Shown: positions 27,181 through 37,800 of the stretch, in pieces
Numbering within the stretch: position 1 is the first letter of the stretch
Layout: every line of letters starts with the position of its first letter
NCBI GenBank assembly: GCA_037833965.1
Contig: AP031351.1
Location: 7,142,501-7,206,500 of the forward strand
Length of the DNA: 64,000 nt
From: Marchantia polymorpha subsp. ruderalis
Lineage: Eukaryota; Streptophyta; Marchantiopsida; Marchantiales; Marchantiaceae
Direction: 5' to 3'
Made by a program: the position numbers and the translations under genes
The notes under the pieces: generated by a model
What the model saw: the letters and a program-made list of their open reading frames with translations, nothing else
Told to the model about the DNA's origin: nothing
The model's database searches: none

Positions 27181-30100
27181 ATCCTTGTGGAGCTCGACGG
27201 CGTATTCCATTACCTCATGCTTTTTAAAGGCCCACTTTGTTTTGTGATGTCCAATATGGAACACAGAGCTCAAGAAAGTTTGATGTGGGACGCAATGTCT
27301 CATATCCGCTGACTGACAAGGGGTCTTCCACAACCTTCGGCAGATTCTGAATTCGAACCGCGTCATTAGAAATCTTTTATTCTCAAAGGATTCTAAAAAT
27401 CTCCCGCAACTTGTTTTGCCATCTCTCAGTGAGTCACATATTTCAGTATTTTTGGCATGATCAACGAAGTTTGAATTAGCTACCTGGACGCGCTTGCGTG
27501 GATGGTGCTATTCGTAAGTATTATAGTATCAACCAGTTCGGGCATTGGCATGTCATCGTGACCAGATTTCCATGGCGGTTTCTGTTGATGCTTTCATTCT
27601 GTCTACAAGGATTCTTGGCCACAAGTGTTGATTTGGACGGTGCAACTTCTAAGGTGGCCCAAGGGAGGGGACTGCTCCTTAAGCTGAACATACTACCTTC
27701 ATCTGACGAAATTTGACAATCTAAGAGTTCAATTCAATGGTCATCCTCAAATGGCCAGCCAGCTTCATCTTTGGAATAGAGACATTCTTTTTGTTTCCAT
27801 TCCGCAACGACAACAGGCTCCGTCCGCCTGGACAAAGATCATGTCTCGGGTAGCTAAAAGATGGGCAGGGTGCTTCTACCAGACATCTTTCAGCCTGTTT
27901 CGTATGCTTCGATTGCATCAGTCTTAAACGTTATCTCTATGCCGCCTCCCACTTCCGGACGAGATGACCTGGCCAAGATTCATGCAATTTTTGGAATCTG
28001 TATGTGAATTTAGGCATCATGGGAATTGGGAACGTGACAGTGCCAATACTTTAGACTTCATGCTGGCATCCCAAAATCGTTGTGATTATTCGAAAGTCCA
28101 GGTTCCAGTCTTTTCTAGATTAGTTACAGTAGAGCTGGTGATCCTTAGACTTCCTCAGAATCTTGTTTCATGGCAACTAGATTTGGAGGAACTCATCTCA
28201 GGTCACGGGTCGATTTTGTCATACTTTCTCCACAACTTCTTAAATGAATACCGTACGCGATGGAAACCAGTCCACAATCACTGAAAGAAGAACACCAATG
28301 TGCAATATTGTCCAGTGATAGCCTTCTTCAAGTACCTGCACCGTAGAGTGAAAATGAAGGTGACTGACTCGGTAAGCACAATGCGCATCTCAAGGCGTTT
28401 CTTCGAATTCCTACTCCTCAACGTCTGACGTTGTGAAATGTGGTCGTCTGGAGATGGCGATAATATGCTGTCTTTGTCAAGCGTTTGGTTACAGCAAATT
28501 GATCTGTCTACCGACAATAAAGTAGAGGGAAGCCGGACAAAAGAGCTCACAGTAATTTTGTTGAAACTACGAAGGAATCCCAATCATGCCGCATTCAGCT
28601 GAAATAATAAGACAGTACCAGTCTGAGGCCTGCCAGCTCTCAAGACAATGATGGAAGACTCTTGTGGAAACAAACCTGGACGTGCCAGGATTGTCAAAGT
28701 ATGATTGACGTTTTGGGATCCAATCCATTTTCTCCTTGTCGCTTCTATGATTTGGAGGCTCGTATGTCAAGATTGAAATTTGTTAAAATTTATCATACTG
28801 AGCCAGCATTACAGCAACAACGCTCCGAGTGCATTCATAAGCATGCCTCGACATGGTGCTATTGGCCCACAGTGTCCGCAGCAACAGAATTCAAGTCGAC
28901 TTGATTTATTGAACATCCAGACTTCGAAAAAACACGCAACGCTCGTTCGCTCGCTCGCTTGTAGACAGACACAGAAAAGGACGCGTGTCAAGCTAACTAG
29001 CGTGGTTATTGATGTGATTTTCTTTCTCGTCTATGATGTCAATTTTGAGTGCTCAGTTGTACGACTTCGTACTCCTTCAGGCTCTTTCAGCGCATAGCGA
29101 TTACGCTGTCTGTGTGCTTACGATGTTCATGGAAGGGGATAAAAGTTTCCAGCACAGTGGCACATGAATCGAGAATGACATGGCTCAGCTTCACTGTCAC
29201 CACAGAGTACATTGATAAGGACCAGAGAACAAAGTATGCAAGTCTGTCATGCGTACAGGCAACTCTGTGCTTGTGATCCCATTCTATTTTGCATCCGAGG
29301 CCTGCGCAGGTGCTGAGATCAACCCTGATGATAGAAGTCCATCAATATATGGATGTTACAGATTCAGCCCAAATCCCAGGCGATAGTAGTGAGATCATCG
29401 AGCACGTGCGAATTTATATTGCCGCCATAAAAGAAGAACTACCTTGATGCTTTTGCCTTTCGGCGGAAGCATTTCCTGACACATCGCAATCTTGCGGTGA
29501 TGAGTTTGGATCTCATATCTGTACCTTCTTAGAGCTCAGGACCTTTGCCTAAGCGACCGAATCCTGCAATGTTCTCCACAAGTTCTCGTTCATGAGAAGG
29601 AGAGCTAGATTTGCTCGCAGTATGGGCCCCATTTGTCTTTGTCGGTTGATTTGCAGAAATGACGAAATGAAGACTAGAAGATGGACATAGGAAATAACAT
29701 GACGCAAACGTCGTGGGTAAGGGACTAGGAATTGCTAACGGAGTGAGTGATGATGATTCCAAGTATGTGGGCTGTTGTCAACAAGCAAAGGCAGGGTAGC
29801 TCAGATTAAGTCGGACTGTTGATTTGACCAATATACGAATGAGGCAGAGCTGTTGACACGATTTGAAGCGTTCCTATAATGTGGAAGCTGGAGCTCCTGC
29901 TACGTGTTGATTTGCCATCTCCGAAACTCGAGGATTACATGAGAACGTAGACTCATGTAATTCTGAGACTTGCAGAAGCTGGGGACAACAGTTCGTAAAC
30001 AGCTTGTCCCGTCAACAACCTGGGCCACCGATGTACACAGTTCTATCTCCAAGTGTTTAACTCCTTCTCCGAAATCGAAGCGATGATGATGTTTCAGATT

Positions 30101-31990
30101 TTTACAAAACCACCAAGAGACCATGCGTCTCATTCGAAAGGCCCTTCGCAAGAACCCATATGAAACAATCCATCCTGAGAAATCGGGTGTTTCATTTGGG
30201 CCCCCGTGAAGGCATCAGTGCGGATGCAAAACAATGAATAATTCTGTCACAGATAAACTACGTCGCTCGAGTTTTGCAAAATGCAGGTGGGCTTGGCACC
30301 GTCTCAAAGGAGGGTAAAGATCGGAGTTCATTTCACATGATCATCCTAGTCTTTAGTATCACACATTGATTGGCGGTGTATTGCTTCTGAAAATTCCCAC
30401 ATATTCATCTACCATACAGAGGACCCCCATCGTTTAGCTAGTGGTGAACAGGACCAAAGTGAACCTTATCATGCGAGGTCTGGATGGCATCATAGAAGCA
30501 CGTGTTCCAGCACTACTGGTTACCTTCAAACGAGAACAGCTATTGACTTCTGACCTTTTTCACTGGCAAGGACACTTGTACTGCTCGTCAAACTGGTTTT
30601 ATGTTCAGATTCCACTACGGATCCATCATCCATTACCATTTGGTACTTCTGTATAGTTAAAGGTCAGTTCTCCCAAGAGATGGGTACCATCAGATGTGCA
30701 TTTACTAGTCTCGGGCAGCTAACATGTGGTGAGTCTACGGAGTGTTGAGGTACTCTATTGGAGCTCCGTATGATTTACAAGACAACTGAGAGCATGCACA
30801 CAAGCGATCTGTTCAAGGCATGCATCACATAGCACAATGTAGTTTGTTTTTTTTTGTTTTTCGTAACGCAGTGAAAGCAGTCACAAACAATAATGTACAG
30901 TACAACTTTATGCATTGATTGATCAAAACTTTCCACACAATGTTTCACTGTGGGCCAGTGTCGCACGGGTCTGTTACAGTGACTTGAAATGTGAAGTTCT
31001 TGATTCGGGGTTTACAATCCACAATCTACATCACGAGAGAGTGGAGATTTGTGCTGAAGCCTCATCCTGGCTCATGATGCATGAAGCACACTACTGACTC
31101 GCAACAAAATATGGATATCAATGCTGACGAATGATGAGAGGTTTTGTAGCCTTCGGTCTGTGGGCATGACAGTTACTCAGCTTGTTCTGCTGAGGCATTT
31201 GTTCCACTGAGGCATCATGCCACCTATTTCGGAGACTAGAAGCTCGACTGCACGTGCTGAGTTCCGGTTGGACACACTTCACTTTCGCGCTTGATACGTT
31301 TAGACAAGAATTGAGACTCAACTCTCATATTGTGTCGGATCGTGCGCGGATGAATGAATGCTGGCTCTAGCAAGATGCGTTTGTGTTGGACTCCACGAAA
31401 CTCATCTTTGAACGTGAGGGGTTCGGTGATGTCTACCAAGTTGCACACCATGTGACTCTCAGCATCGTCTAAGGATGAGATCAAAGCTTAGAGAGATGGA
31501 TATCCACCCAGCCCGTGGTCTCATAAAGCGAAGGCAAACGAAGATGGGAAGTTGGGCCACGTCCATGTACCCAGAACTCCATGCTTAGAGGTGTGGAGAT
31601 GGGCAAGTACATACAGTAACAAAGGGCATGGATGGATGGGAGCAATCGGCTGAAGGAGCGGTCCAGTCCAGTTCTCCAACCATCGTATTCCCAAGCTTGA
31701 GATGGAGCCCCACGTGAGATGAGTTTTCAGTTGTTCACGAAGCAGCTGGCGATCCAGCATGACCAAGAAGTCGATTCTTGACACAGTTCTTTGCATATGC
31801 TAAGAGATGACTTGGTTGACAAGTTGTGCTTCTAGCAACAATGCAAGTTGTATGGCCGACATCCAGACGTTCCACGTCTGGGTGTCGGACCGATCGTGCG
31901 TTGATCAGTCGTGCCTTCTTCGTTCGCATGGTCCTCGAGCTGCAAATAGACAAACGTCTGGAACGCTTCTATGTCCGATCTTGGCGTTGT
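27181..31990. other. Unassigned stretch, no supported gene
   Basis: Nearly 5 kb of gene-like composition in which I could not support a gene. Open frames of 60-106 codons occur on both strands (the longest are plus 27964-28284 and minus 28278-28583), but they lack family features and consistent splice structure. A segment near 27181-27366 carries GGTTCGAATTC on the minus strand, resembling a Pol III B box as found in tRNA-derived SINEs; this is suggestive only. A GCTC-type run lies near 28945-28962. Confidence 0.3.
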
Positions 31991-32036
31991 ACGTGGGTCG
32001 GTGGGATGGAGGAATAAAGAAAGAAATTGAGGATGG

Positions 32037-32083
32037 AGGGAAGGAAGGAAGGAAGGAAGGAGGGAGGGAGGGAGGGAGGGAGG
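32037..32083. repeat. (GGAA)n(GGGA)n tandem repeat
   Basis: About five GGAA units followed by about six GGGA units, ending just beyond the stop codon of the minus-strand 432-codon frame. It is purine-pure on the plus strand, so it lies in the probable 3' UTR of that frame as a pyrimidine tract. Confidence 0.85.
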
Positions 32084-32084
32084 A

Positions 32085-33383
32085 TCAACCGGGCGATTTC
32101 GGTGGACGGCCATCCCCCCAAACTGAGAGGGAGGAGACTACGCACTTGATGTTATCACAAGTGAACGGACGCCTGCCTTTGTTCCTCTTGATGAGTCGCA
32201 GCATGTCCTTCTGCTGTTGCAGGCTGCGAGTCAAGCGAGCACAGCGTTTCTGTTGTGCCTCGACTTCCTGGCATAAGAGATCCAGAGTGCTGGCAAAGTG
32301 CAAGGCATCTTGATGGAGATCGGATCTCCGTACGAGCGGCTCAGGCTCATCGGAGGCCCTCTTTAAGGAATTCTTGGCCTTGAGCTCCATGAACTCGACA
32401 TCGAGCGGCGTCCCACTGCGCCCTGTGACCCCGGTGTAGTTCAATCCTCTAAAGCTTTGACTCTTGTTTTCTCGGTTGCTCATCTTGCAATTGTAGGGAG
32501 ATGTGGGCTTGCAGTCAAACGTCACTGATTTGGCCCGGCGAGTTCCAGGACATCGAGCTCGGAGCTGCTCTTCCTCTAGGGTCAAAGGCCTCTTCAATGC
32601 AGAGTAAGGCCGCTGCTGCCTGAAAGGTGAGCCATTACGAAGCTTCCCGTGTAGACAGCTTCTTGTTCTCGAAGTGCTGGGCACGGTACTGGTCCCAAAT
32701 TGGCCAAGGTCGTCATGTGAGTAGAGTGCGGCAGGTGCAGATCGTAGCTTTTCTCTCGCCACCGCAGCTTCTGCTGCTGCTCTACTGGCTCTGGATCTAG
32801 GTCTAGGAGGAGCCCGGCCACACACGGGAGTATGATGGACAGTGTTGCTGTGCTGGATCAGCAGTGCGGACCTGGGAGAGTTTGGAGCACTTCCGGACCT
32901 CATGCTCAGAGCTCGGGCATCAAGCTTCGGCCGAGGACGATGACTCGTGAGATCTCCACTCTTGAGCAGGGCTTCATAACATGCCGAGTGGAGGTGCCCG
33001 TGCAAAGATGCAGGTGCACTGGCCAATTGGTCCCTCAGAACGTTCAGTTTTCGGGAGATTCGGCGGGGGCTCGTTGGCAAAACTTGCTCCTCCGATACCG
33101 CCAGAGCCCTCAATGCATGACCACGATGCGGATCGATGTTTCTCTGAGTCTTCTGTTCCAGTCCGCCTGTCTCGTCGTGAGGACGAGACCATGCCTCTCT
33201 CATAGCTCTCAGACTGCTGGGATTGGCTCGGAAATCGGCCGCATTCTTCAAGAGCGAGTCGAATCGGTTACTCGTGTGCAGGTCGATGGAGGGACGATCC
33301 ATGACATACCGCCCGTGTTCAATACCCAAAGAACAAGTCGCAGTTGACAGTGGACGTTTCATCGCAACCAGTCTTGGCCCCAT
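32085..33383 (-). CDS. Ser/Arg-rich protein with C-terminal coiled coil, unrecognised
   Basis: An uninterrupted frame of 432 codons, by far the longest unspliced frame outside the TRFL gene. About residues 60-330 are rich in Ser, Arg, Ala and Pro and look disordered, with repeated Arg/Ser patches. Residues about 365-405 (for example STLDLLCQEVEAQQKRCARL) form a probable coiled coil ending in a basic patch. A second in-frame ATG at residue 8 is an alternative start. The last 25 or so residues are low-complexity and may be an intron read-through, since a GTGATA occurs just before them. The composition and coiled coil would fit a cytoskeletal or centrosomal scaffold, but I recognise no family and claim no function. 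Length without stops and a consistent N-to-C pattern support a real gene. Confidence 0.55.
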   Translation of the reverse strand: MGPRLVAMKRPLSTATCSLGIEHGRYVMDRPSIDLHTSNRFDSLLKNAADFRANPSSLRAMREAWSRPHDETGGLEQKTQRNIDPHRGHALRALAVSEEQVLPTSPRRISRKLNVLRDQLASAPASLHGHLHSACYEALLKSGDLTSHRPRPKLDARALSMRSGSAPNSPRSALLIQHSNTVHHTPVCGRAPPRPRSRASRAAAEAAVAREKLRSAPAALYSHDDLGQFGTSTVPSTSRTRSCLHGKLRNGSPFRQQRPYSALKRPLTLEEEQLRARCPGTRRAKSVTFDCKPTSPYNCKMSNRENKSQSFRGLNYTGVTGRSGTPLDVEFMELKAKNSLKRASDEPEPLVRRSDLHQDALHFASTLDLLCQEVEAQQKRCARLTRSLQQQKDMLRLIKRNKGRRPFTCDNIKCVVSSLSVWGDGRPPKSPG

Positions 33384-34387
33384 CCTCCGTAGCTTTTTAC
33401 ATACTTCAATGCAGGCAGGTCATCGATTCTTCGATCCTGATCAAGATTAGCCGAGTGATTGTCCAGCCTTCGCTGAGGTCCAACTGCAGTCTAGTGCCCG
33501 CGGGCACCAGCTGCCCTACCACAGTCGCTCGATTCCAACCACTACTCTTACTACTACTACTCTCTCCGACCAAGATATTGTGCCCATCGAGAAGTACATG
33601 CATCAACCTCCCGAATTGCGAAGTGTTCGGTGTTGAGAGGACGAACAGAAGTCTTTGACTCTTTCAAAATTCGACCCATCCCTCCGTGGACGAGTTTTTA
33701 AACAGCGTTGTGGAGGCAGCGAGCCTCCAGCTATCACGGGTGCATGCACGCCTCGAAGGCTCATTGCGCGCTGCCGAACGCTGTTTGGTGTTCGGAGGCA
33801 AAGGGATCGAGTTGTCATGATGTTCTGCTCTCGACAATCTTTGCCTGCCCTCCCTCCCGCCCGCCAGCCTGCGGGCCGCACCCTCTATCTCTCAAGTGTT
33901 TTTAGAATCTTTCCTAGCTCCACGTCTCTTTGCAGACCTGGCAATGTGATCTGCTATTCTCAGCCCAAACCCAAAATCTTAGTTCATAGTGAGGTCAATC
34001 CTCCCACTCCTCCTCCTCCTTCTGATCAGGTGAGATTTGCATAATGCGAGGATTATGACGCTTATTCTAAATGCAGGCAGGCAGGCAGGAAGGCGAGCAC
34101 GACCACGGGCAATGAGCTGAAGCTCTGACGCATATGAATTCCAATGCGACGAGCGCCTTAACTTCCAACTTAAAGGGCCGCCCATTGAGGCAAAATCCAT
34201 AACAAGCCACGATTGGACAGACAGGCGCGGAGGCGCTCTCTAGTGATTTGTGTAAAAGCCACAAAATTAAAGCTACCAGGTTTTGAGGGACATTCGCTCA
34301 GAATCTCAGCGTGAGCTCCCATGATGGACCTCACCTCAGCCCAAGAACGATCGGCCAGTAGATCACCCGAGTAAATAATCCACCAAT

Positions 34388-34425
34388 CAAACAATCAATC
34401 AATCAATCCATCAATCAATCCACTC
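34388..34425. repeat. (ATCA)n tandem repeat
   Basis: Imperfect tetranucleotide ATCA/ATCC run of about nine units. No function visible. Confidence 0.8.
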
Positions 34426-34914
34426 GTTCTGCTTCGGGCTTTAAACTCCTCTCGGACATGGCACTTGGCACCAGAGAGATGTAAGAGGCGAGCCAGGCCC
34501 ATCGAGCCGTGGATCTCTCTCTCTGAGCCTGCCTGCCTATTTATTACGGCAGTCCTTATTCCATAGCCCCTCCGCATGCATGCATGACTGCATGCCAATC
34601 TGAACTTCTCCATCGGCCGCTCGATCCATCCATGGCCCGTCGAGGCTCAGATCCCAGACATGATAAGGATATACTTCAGCGGGTGTCCCATCTGTGTTTC
34701 GGAGATGCTCCGAGTCTTGCGAGCACATGTCCCGCTGTCAGACAGTCCGTCCATCTGCTAAAGGTGAATCGAGGTCACTCCCATTCACTCATTCCGGCTC
34801 CCCGTCTGTGGCTTTAAGTTCCTTGGACGGACCCGCAAAGCCAATCATGTTCATGCCTCGATCGAAACCCATCCACATGTTGTTTATAGCCCACCCATCG
34901 CGGGCGGGCGGGCA

Positions 34915-34941
34915 GGACAGGGCAGGGCAGGGCAGGGCAGG
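34915..34941. repeat. (GGGCA)n tandem repeat
   Basis: About five copies of a five-base GGGCA unit on the plus strand. With four or more G-triplets closely spaced it could fold as a G-quadruplex. Confidence 0.75.
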
Positions 34942-34977
34942 CAATCGGACAAAATCAAGAAGGACTAAGGATAGCTG

Positions 34978-35045
34978 AAAGAAAGAAAGAAAGAAAAGAA
35001 GAAAGAAACACAGACAGGAAGGAAGGAAGGAAGGAAGAAAGAATG
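34978..35045. repeat. Purine-rich GAAA/GGAA repeat tract
   Basis: Alternating GAAA and GGAA tetranucleotide runs, nearly pure purine on the plus strand for about 65 bp. Confidence 0.75.
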
Positions 35046-35423
35046 CTCAGGCTACTCACGGCGACCTAGGATACTGTAGAATGACGCTGTCATGGCGAAT
35101 GTGTAGTTAGACCTGAACGGATCTGAGCTCTCTCTGACGTCTACAGTATTGGAGGATGAAGTCTACGCCTTAGAAGGGAATGCATTGACAGTACATATCT
35201 ACTTTGTCTGTAGTGGAGAAGCAAATCGACGACCGAGACTTGAATCCGGGTAGCAAGTCGGAGGTTTGACGAAATTAGTCCCGTATCTTAGATTTGATGT
35301 GAGAAGTCAAGCGGAGACTAAATGGATTATAAAAGGGTGAATTTCTCATCAGCTCGTCGAATGTCAGATTGGTAATCTGCGAGGCTAGCCCCCGATATTA
35401 TGAGGATGGAAAAAATATTTTCT

Positions 35424-35465
35424 AATGTTCTATATCTACATATATATATATATATATAGAACATT
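35424..35465. repeat. Inverted repeat enclosing a (TA)n run
   Basis: AATGTTCTATAT at 35424-35435 is complementary to ATATAGAACATT at 35454-35465, with a (TA)n run between. The arms are 12 bp. This is the structure expected when a palindromic AT microsatellite grows inside a transposon-like inverted repeat. Confidence 0.6.
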
Positions 35466-36165
35466 CGACGATGAGGAGTGATCTTACTCTAGCATGCAAA
35501 AATGCATACCAGAGCAGCATTATGGATGTATTGGTTTTGATGGAGCCTGTGAATATGTACCTCCTATAACTGAAGCGTTGGTCCGGCTTACGATCCACTA
35601 ATGTTACTAATGTTATAGTTGATCAGGAGTATCAAATACTACTTGCAAACGTGATGGTTATCAATAATATATGACACACAAGTTCAAAGTAGATCATTAC
35701 ACTTCTATGTATGGTAGATACTATCATACAAATTGGGAATTATTAACCCTTTTTGAAGCAGTCTTCTTCGAATATTTGCATGAAACATACTTTTATTGTT
35801 ATATACTGACACAAAAAATCAAAGCAATGACAGTAGTTGATGATCCTATATTTTTTTTGTAAACTATTTGATCTAGATATTTGAATGTCATGAATTTTTT
35901 CATATTTATTATCGGCACGTCAAGGTTAGTGCATGAACACCTACTTTAAATAAGATGTTACTCAAACTTGAGCAAGAAAGATATGCATTGATGAAAGTAA
36001 GAGACCATGTTTCTTTACAATGTAATTGATGCGAATGCAATGATTAATTATGTATAATTGAACCAGAATTCACAAGCAACCATGCTTATGTGAAAAAACT
36101 TAATATTGATATTAAATTATTTTATATTTGAAATTAGAGATTTTCAATTTTGTTGTGTTATAATA

Positions 36166-36200
36166 TATACATGTTGTTCATCTGATGAACAACATGTATA
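36166..36200. repeat. Near-perfect 35-bp palindrome
   Basis: TATACATGTTGTTCATC (36166-36182) and GATGAACAACATGTATA (36184-36200) are exact reverse complements, 17 bp each, around a single T. This is the tightest palindrome seen in the window. Confidence 0.8.
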
Positions 36201-36213
36201 GATTATCTTCTTG

Positions 36214-36240
36214 CAATGAAATGAAATGAAATGAAATTGA
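36214..36240. repeat. (GAAAT)n tandem repeat
   Basis: Five to six copies of a five-base AATGA unit just after the 35-bp palindrome. Confidence 0.75.
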
Positions 36241-37800
36241 ATGAAAGCTTGCGTTATATTCTCAAGGTTAAAAGTCATCTCATATGACATAAAAATATAT
36301 ATTCACCTTCACATCCCTTCCATATCTACAGGCATTCACAAAAGATAAAATAAAATGGCAACATGGTAGCGAATCTAAGATGAATGGAACGTTAATTTAG
36401 TCTACTAAACCTGAATACATTGTACTTTTGAATTTGATACAATTTCCTATGAGAGATCTGCCAATGCCGTTTGAGATTTGCATAATAAAATCTATATTTT
36501 TTCTAAGTTCAGCATTTCAATCATAGTTACAATCTTTAACAATAGACGTAGGTTGATATGATATACGATGTTCAAAATGTGCTTTTTGCTCTGCTTAAAA
36601 TATAATGTTTAAGATGTGAAGCAATATTTTTTGAAATTAATGAATATGAAGAGTAAGATTGAAATATCTCATCTAGTGATACATATATGAATATAAACAT
36701 GTAAGAGAGTAATAATCTCCAAATGTTAACTGAAAATCATTACATGTTTGAAAGATTATTAGGAGAAACTTGAATTGGTTTTTCCCCCAAGTAATTAATG
36801 TGGATGATTTCAGACTTGTACTTGAACAAGTCACATGCCACACACTGTCCCTTAAGATCCTCACCCTTTAGTTTTATATATCAGAAATGCAAACACAACT
36901 AATAAACTATCTCCCTACTTTGAATGCAACACAAACGATCAATTTTTCATCTAATGTTCCCATTGGTATTGGCTAAAAGGGGTTTTACAGAATTATCCAT
37001 CACACAAGCTGAATAACATGGCAAGAAATAGAAAACTATGTGAATTGATTCACATTTCAGCAACAAATCTTTTATTTAGATATATCATTATAAATATCAC
37101 TCTTACAATATAAAATTATAGTAAAAATAGAACTTCAAAGACTACATCAATCCCTGTCCTCTGAACATAAAACCTCAATCCCTAGATTCATGTCACACAT
37201 TTGGTTTCATCCATGATAAACTTGATGGGGATTCCTTTTTTTTCTCGTTATTATTCTTTTCAAATTCTTCTTGCAAATAACATTGACAAATGTTATTTGA
37301 GAGTGAAACTGTAGCATGCATTAGAGTTGTAATCATTTCGCAATTTTGGCTCCATTCCTAAATTGAACTATGTCGTTTGTTAGTACGTTACTTTTATTGC
37401 ATGTATTCACCTTTCTAGTCACTTATTACTGTCGAGAGCTCAAATTATGAAAAACATGATCATTTTGATTACAATAATCCATAAATTTGTTGCATTTTTG
37501 CTACTTCTTTATCAAGCTATTATAGATTTATTTAGCGTTATCTCTCATTCGATTTCATACCTTAGTTAAAATGATCACCTTCATATTTAAGAAAAGCTCT
37601 AGACTCGAGGACAAATTGGACAAACATGCTGAGCTTCGAATTGTTCGAAAGAAATTGACTACTCCCCAATCTTACTTGATCCAGGCTCTTGTATTAAAAT
37701 CAAGTTTGTATTACATCAAATGATTGAACGAGGTATTCATGGTCTCCGCTTTAAGATTCGATGACTTTTTCATACAAGTAATATACAAATGACTTTTTCA

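Larger units (their letters stand above)
33384..35090. other. Microsatellite-dense flank upstream of the Ser/Arg-rich gene
   Basis: This region probably includes the promoter and leader of the minus-strand gene on its left. It carries many simple runs: (CTC/CTT)n near 34009-34022, (GCAG)n near 34077-34090, ATCA repeats near 34388-34425, a GGGCA run near 34915-34941, and GAAA and GGAA runs near 34978-35045. Open frames here are short, overlapping and repeat-driven. Confidence 0.45.
35091..37800. other. AT-rich island with palindromes, no gene seen
   Basis: About 2.7 kb, mostly AT-rich, with no supported gene. It contains a TA-repeat hairpin (35424-35465), a 35-bp near-perfect palindrome (36166-36200) and a GAAAT run (36214-36240). 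The open frames (about 60 codons) show no domain. It resembles the other AT-rich islands and is probably made of old insertions. Confidence 0.45.

Noticed and set aside
31807-32313. A 168-codon plus-strand frame
   Set aside because: It runs through the GGAA/GGGA repeat and is antisense to the 432-codon frame; low-complexity composition.
35225-35260. tRNA-like words (CCGAGACTTGAATCCGGG)
   Set aside because: No matching acceptor stem, anticodon arm or A box could be drawn around it.
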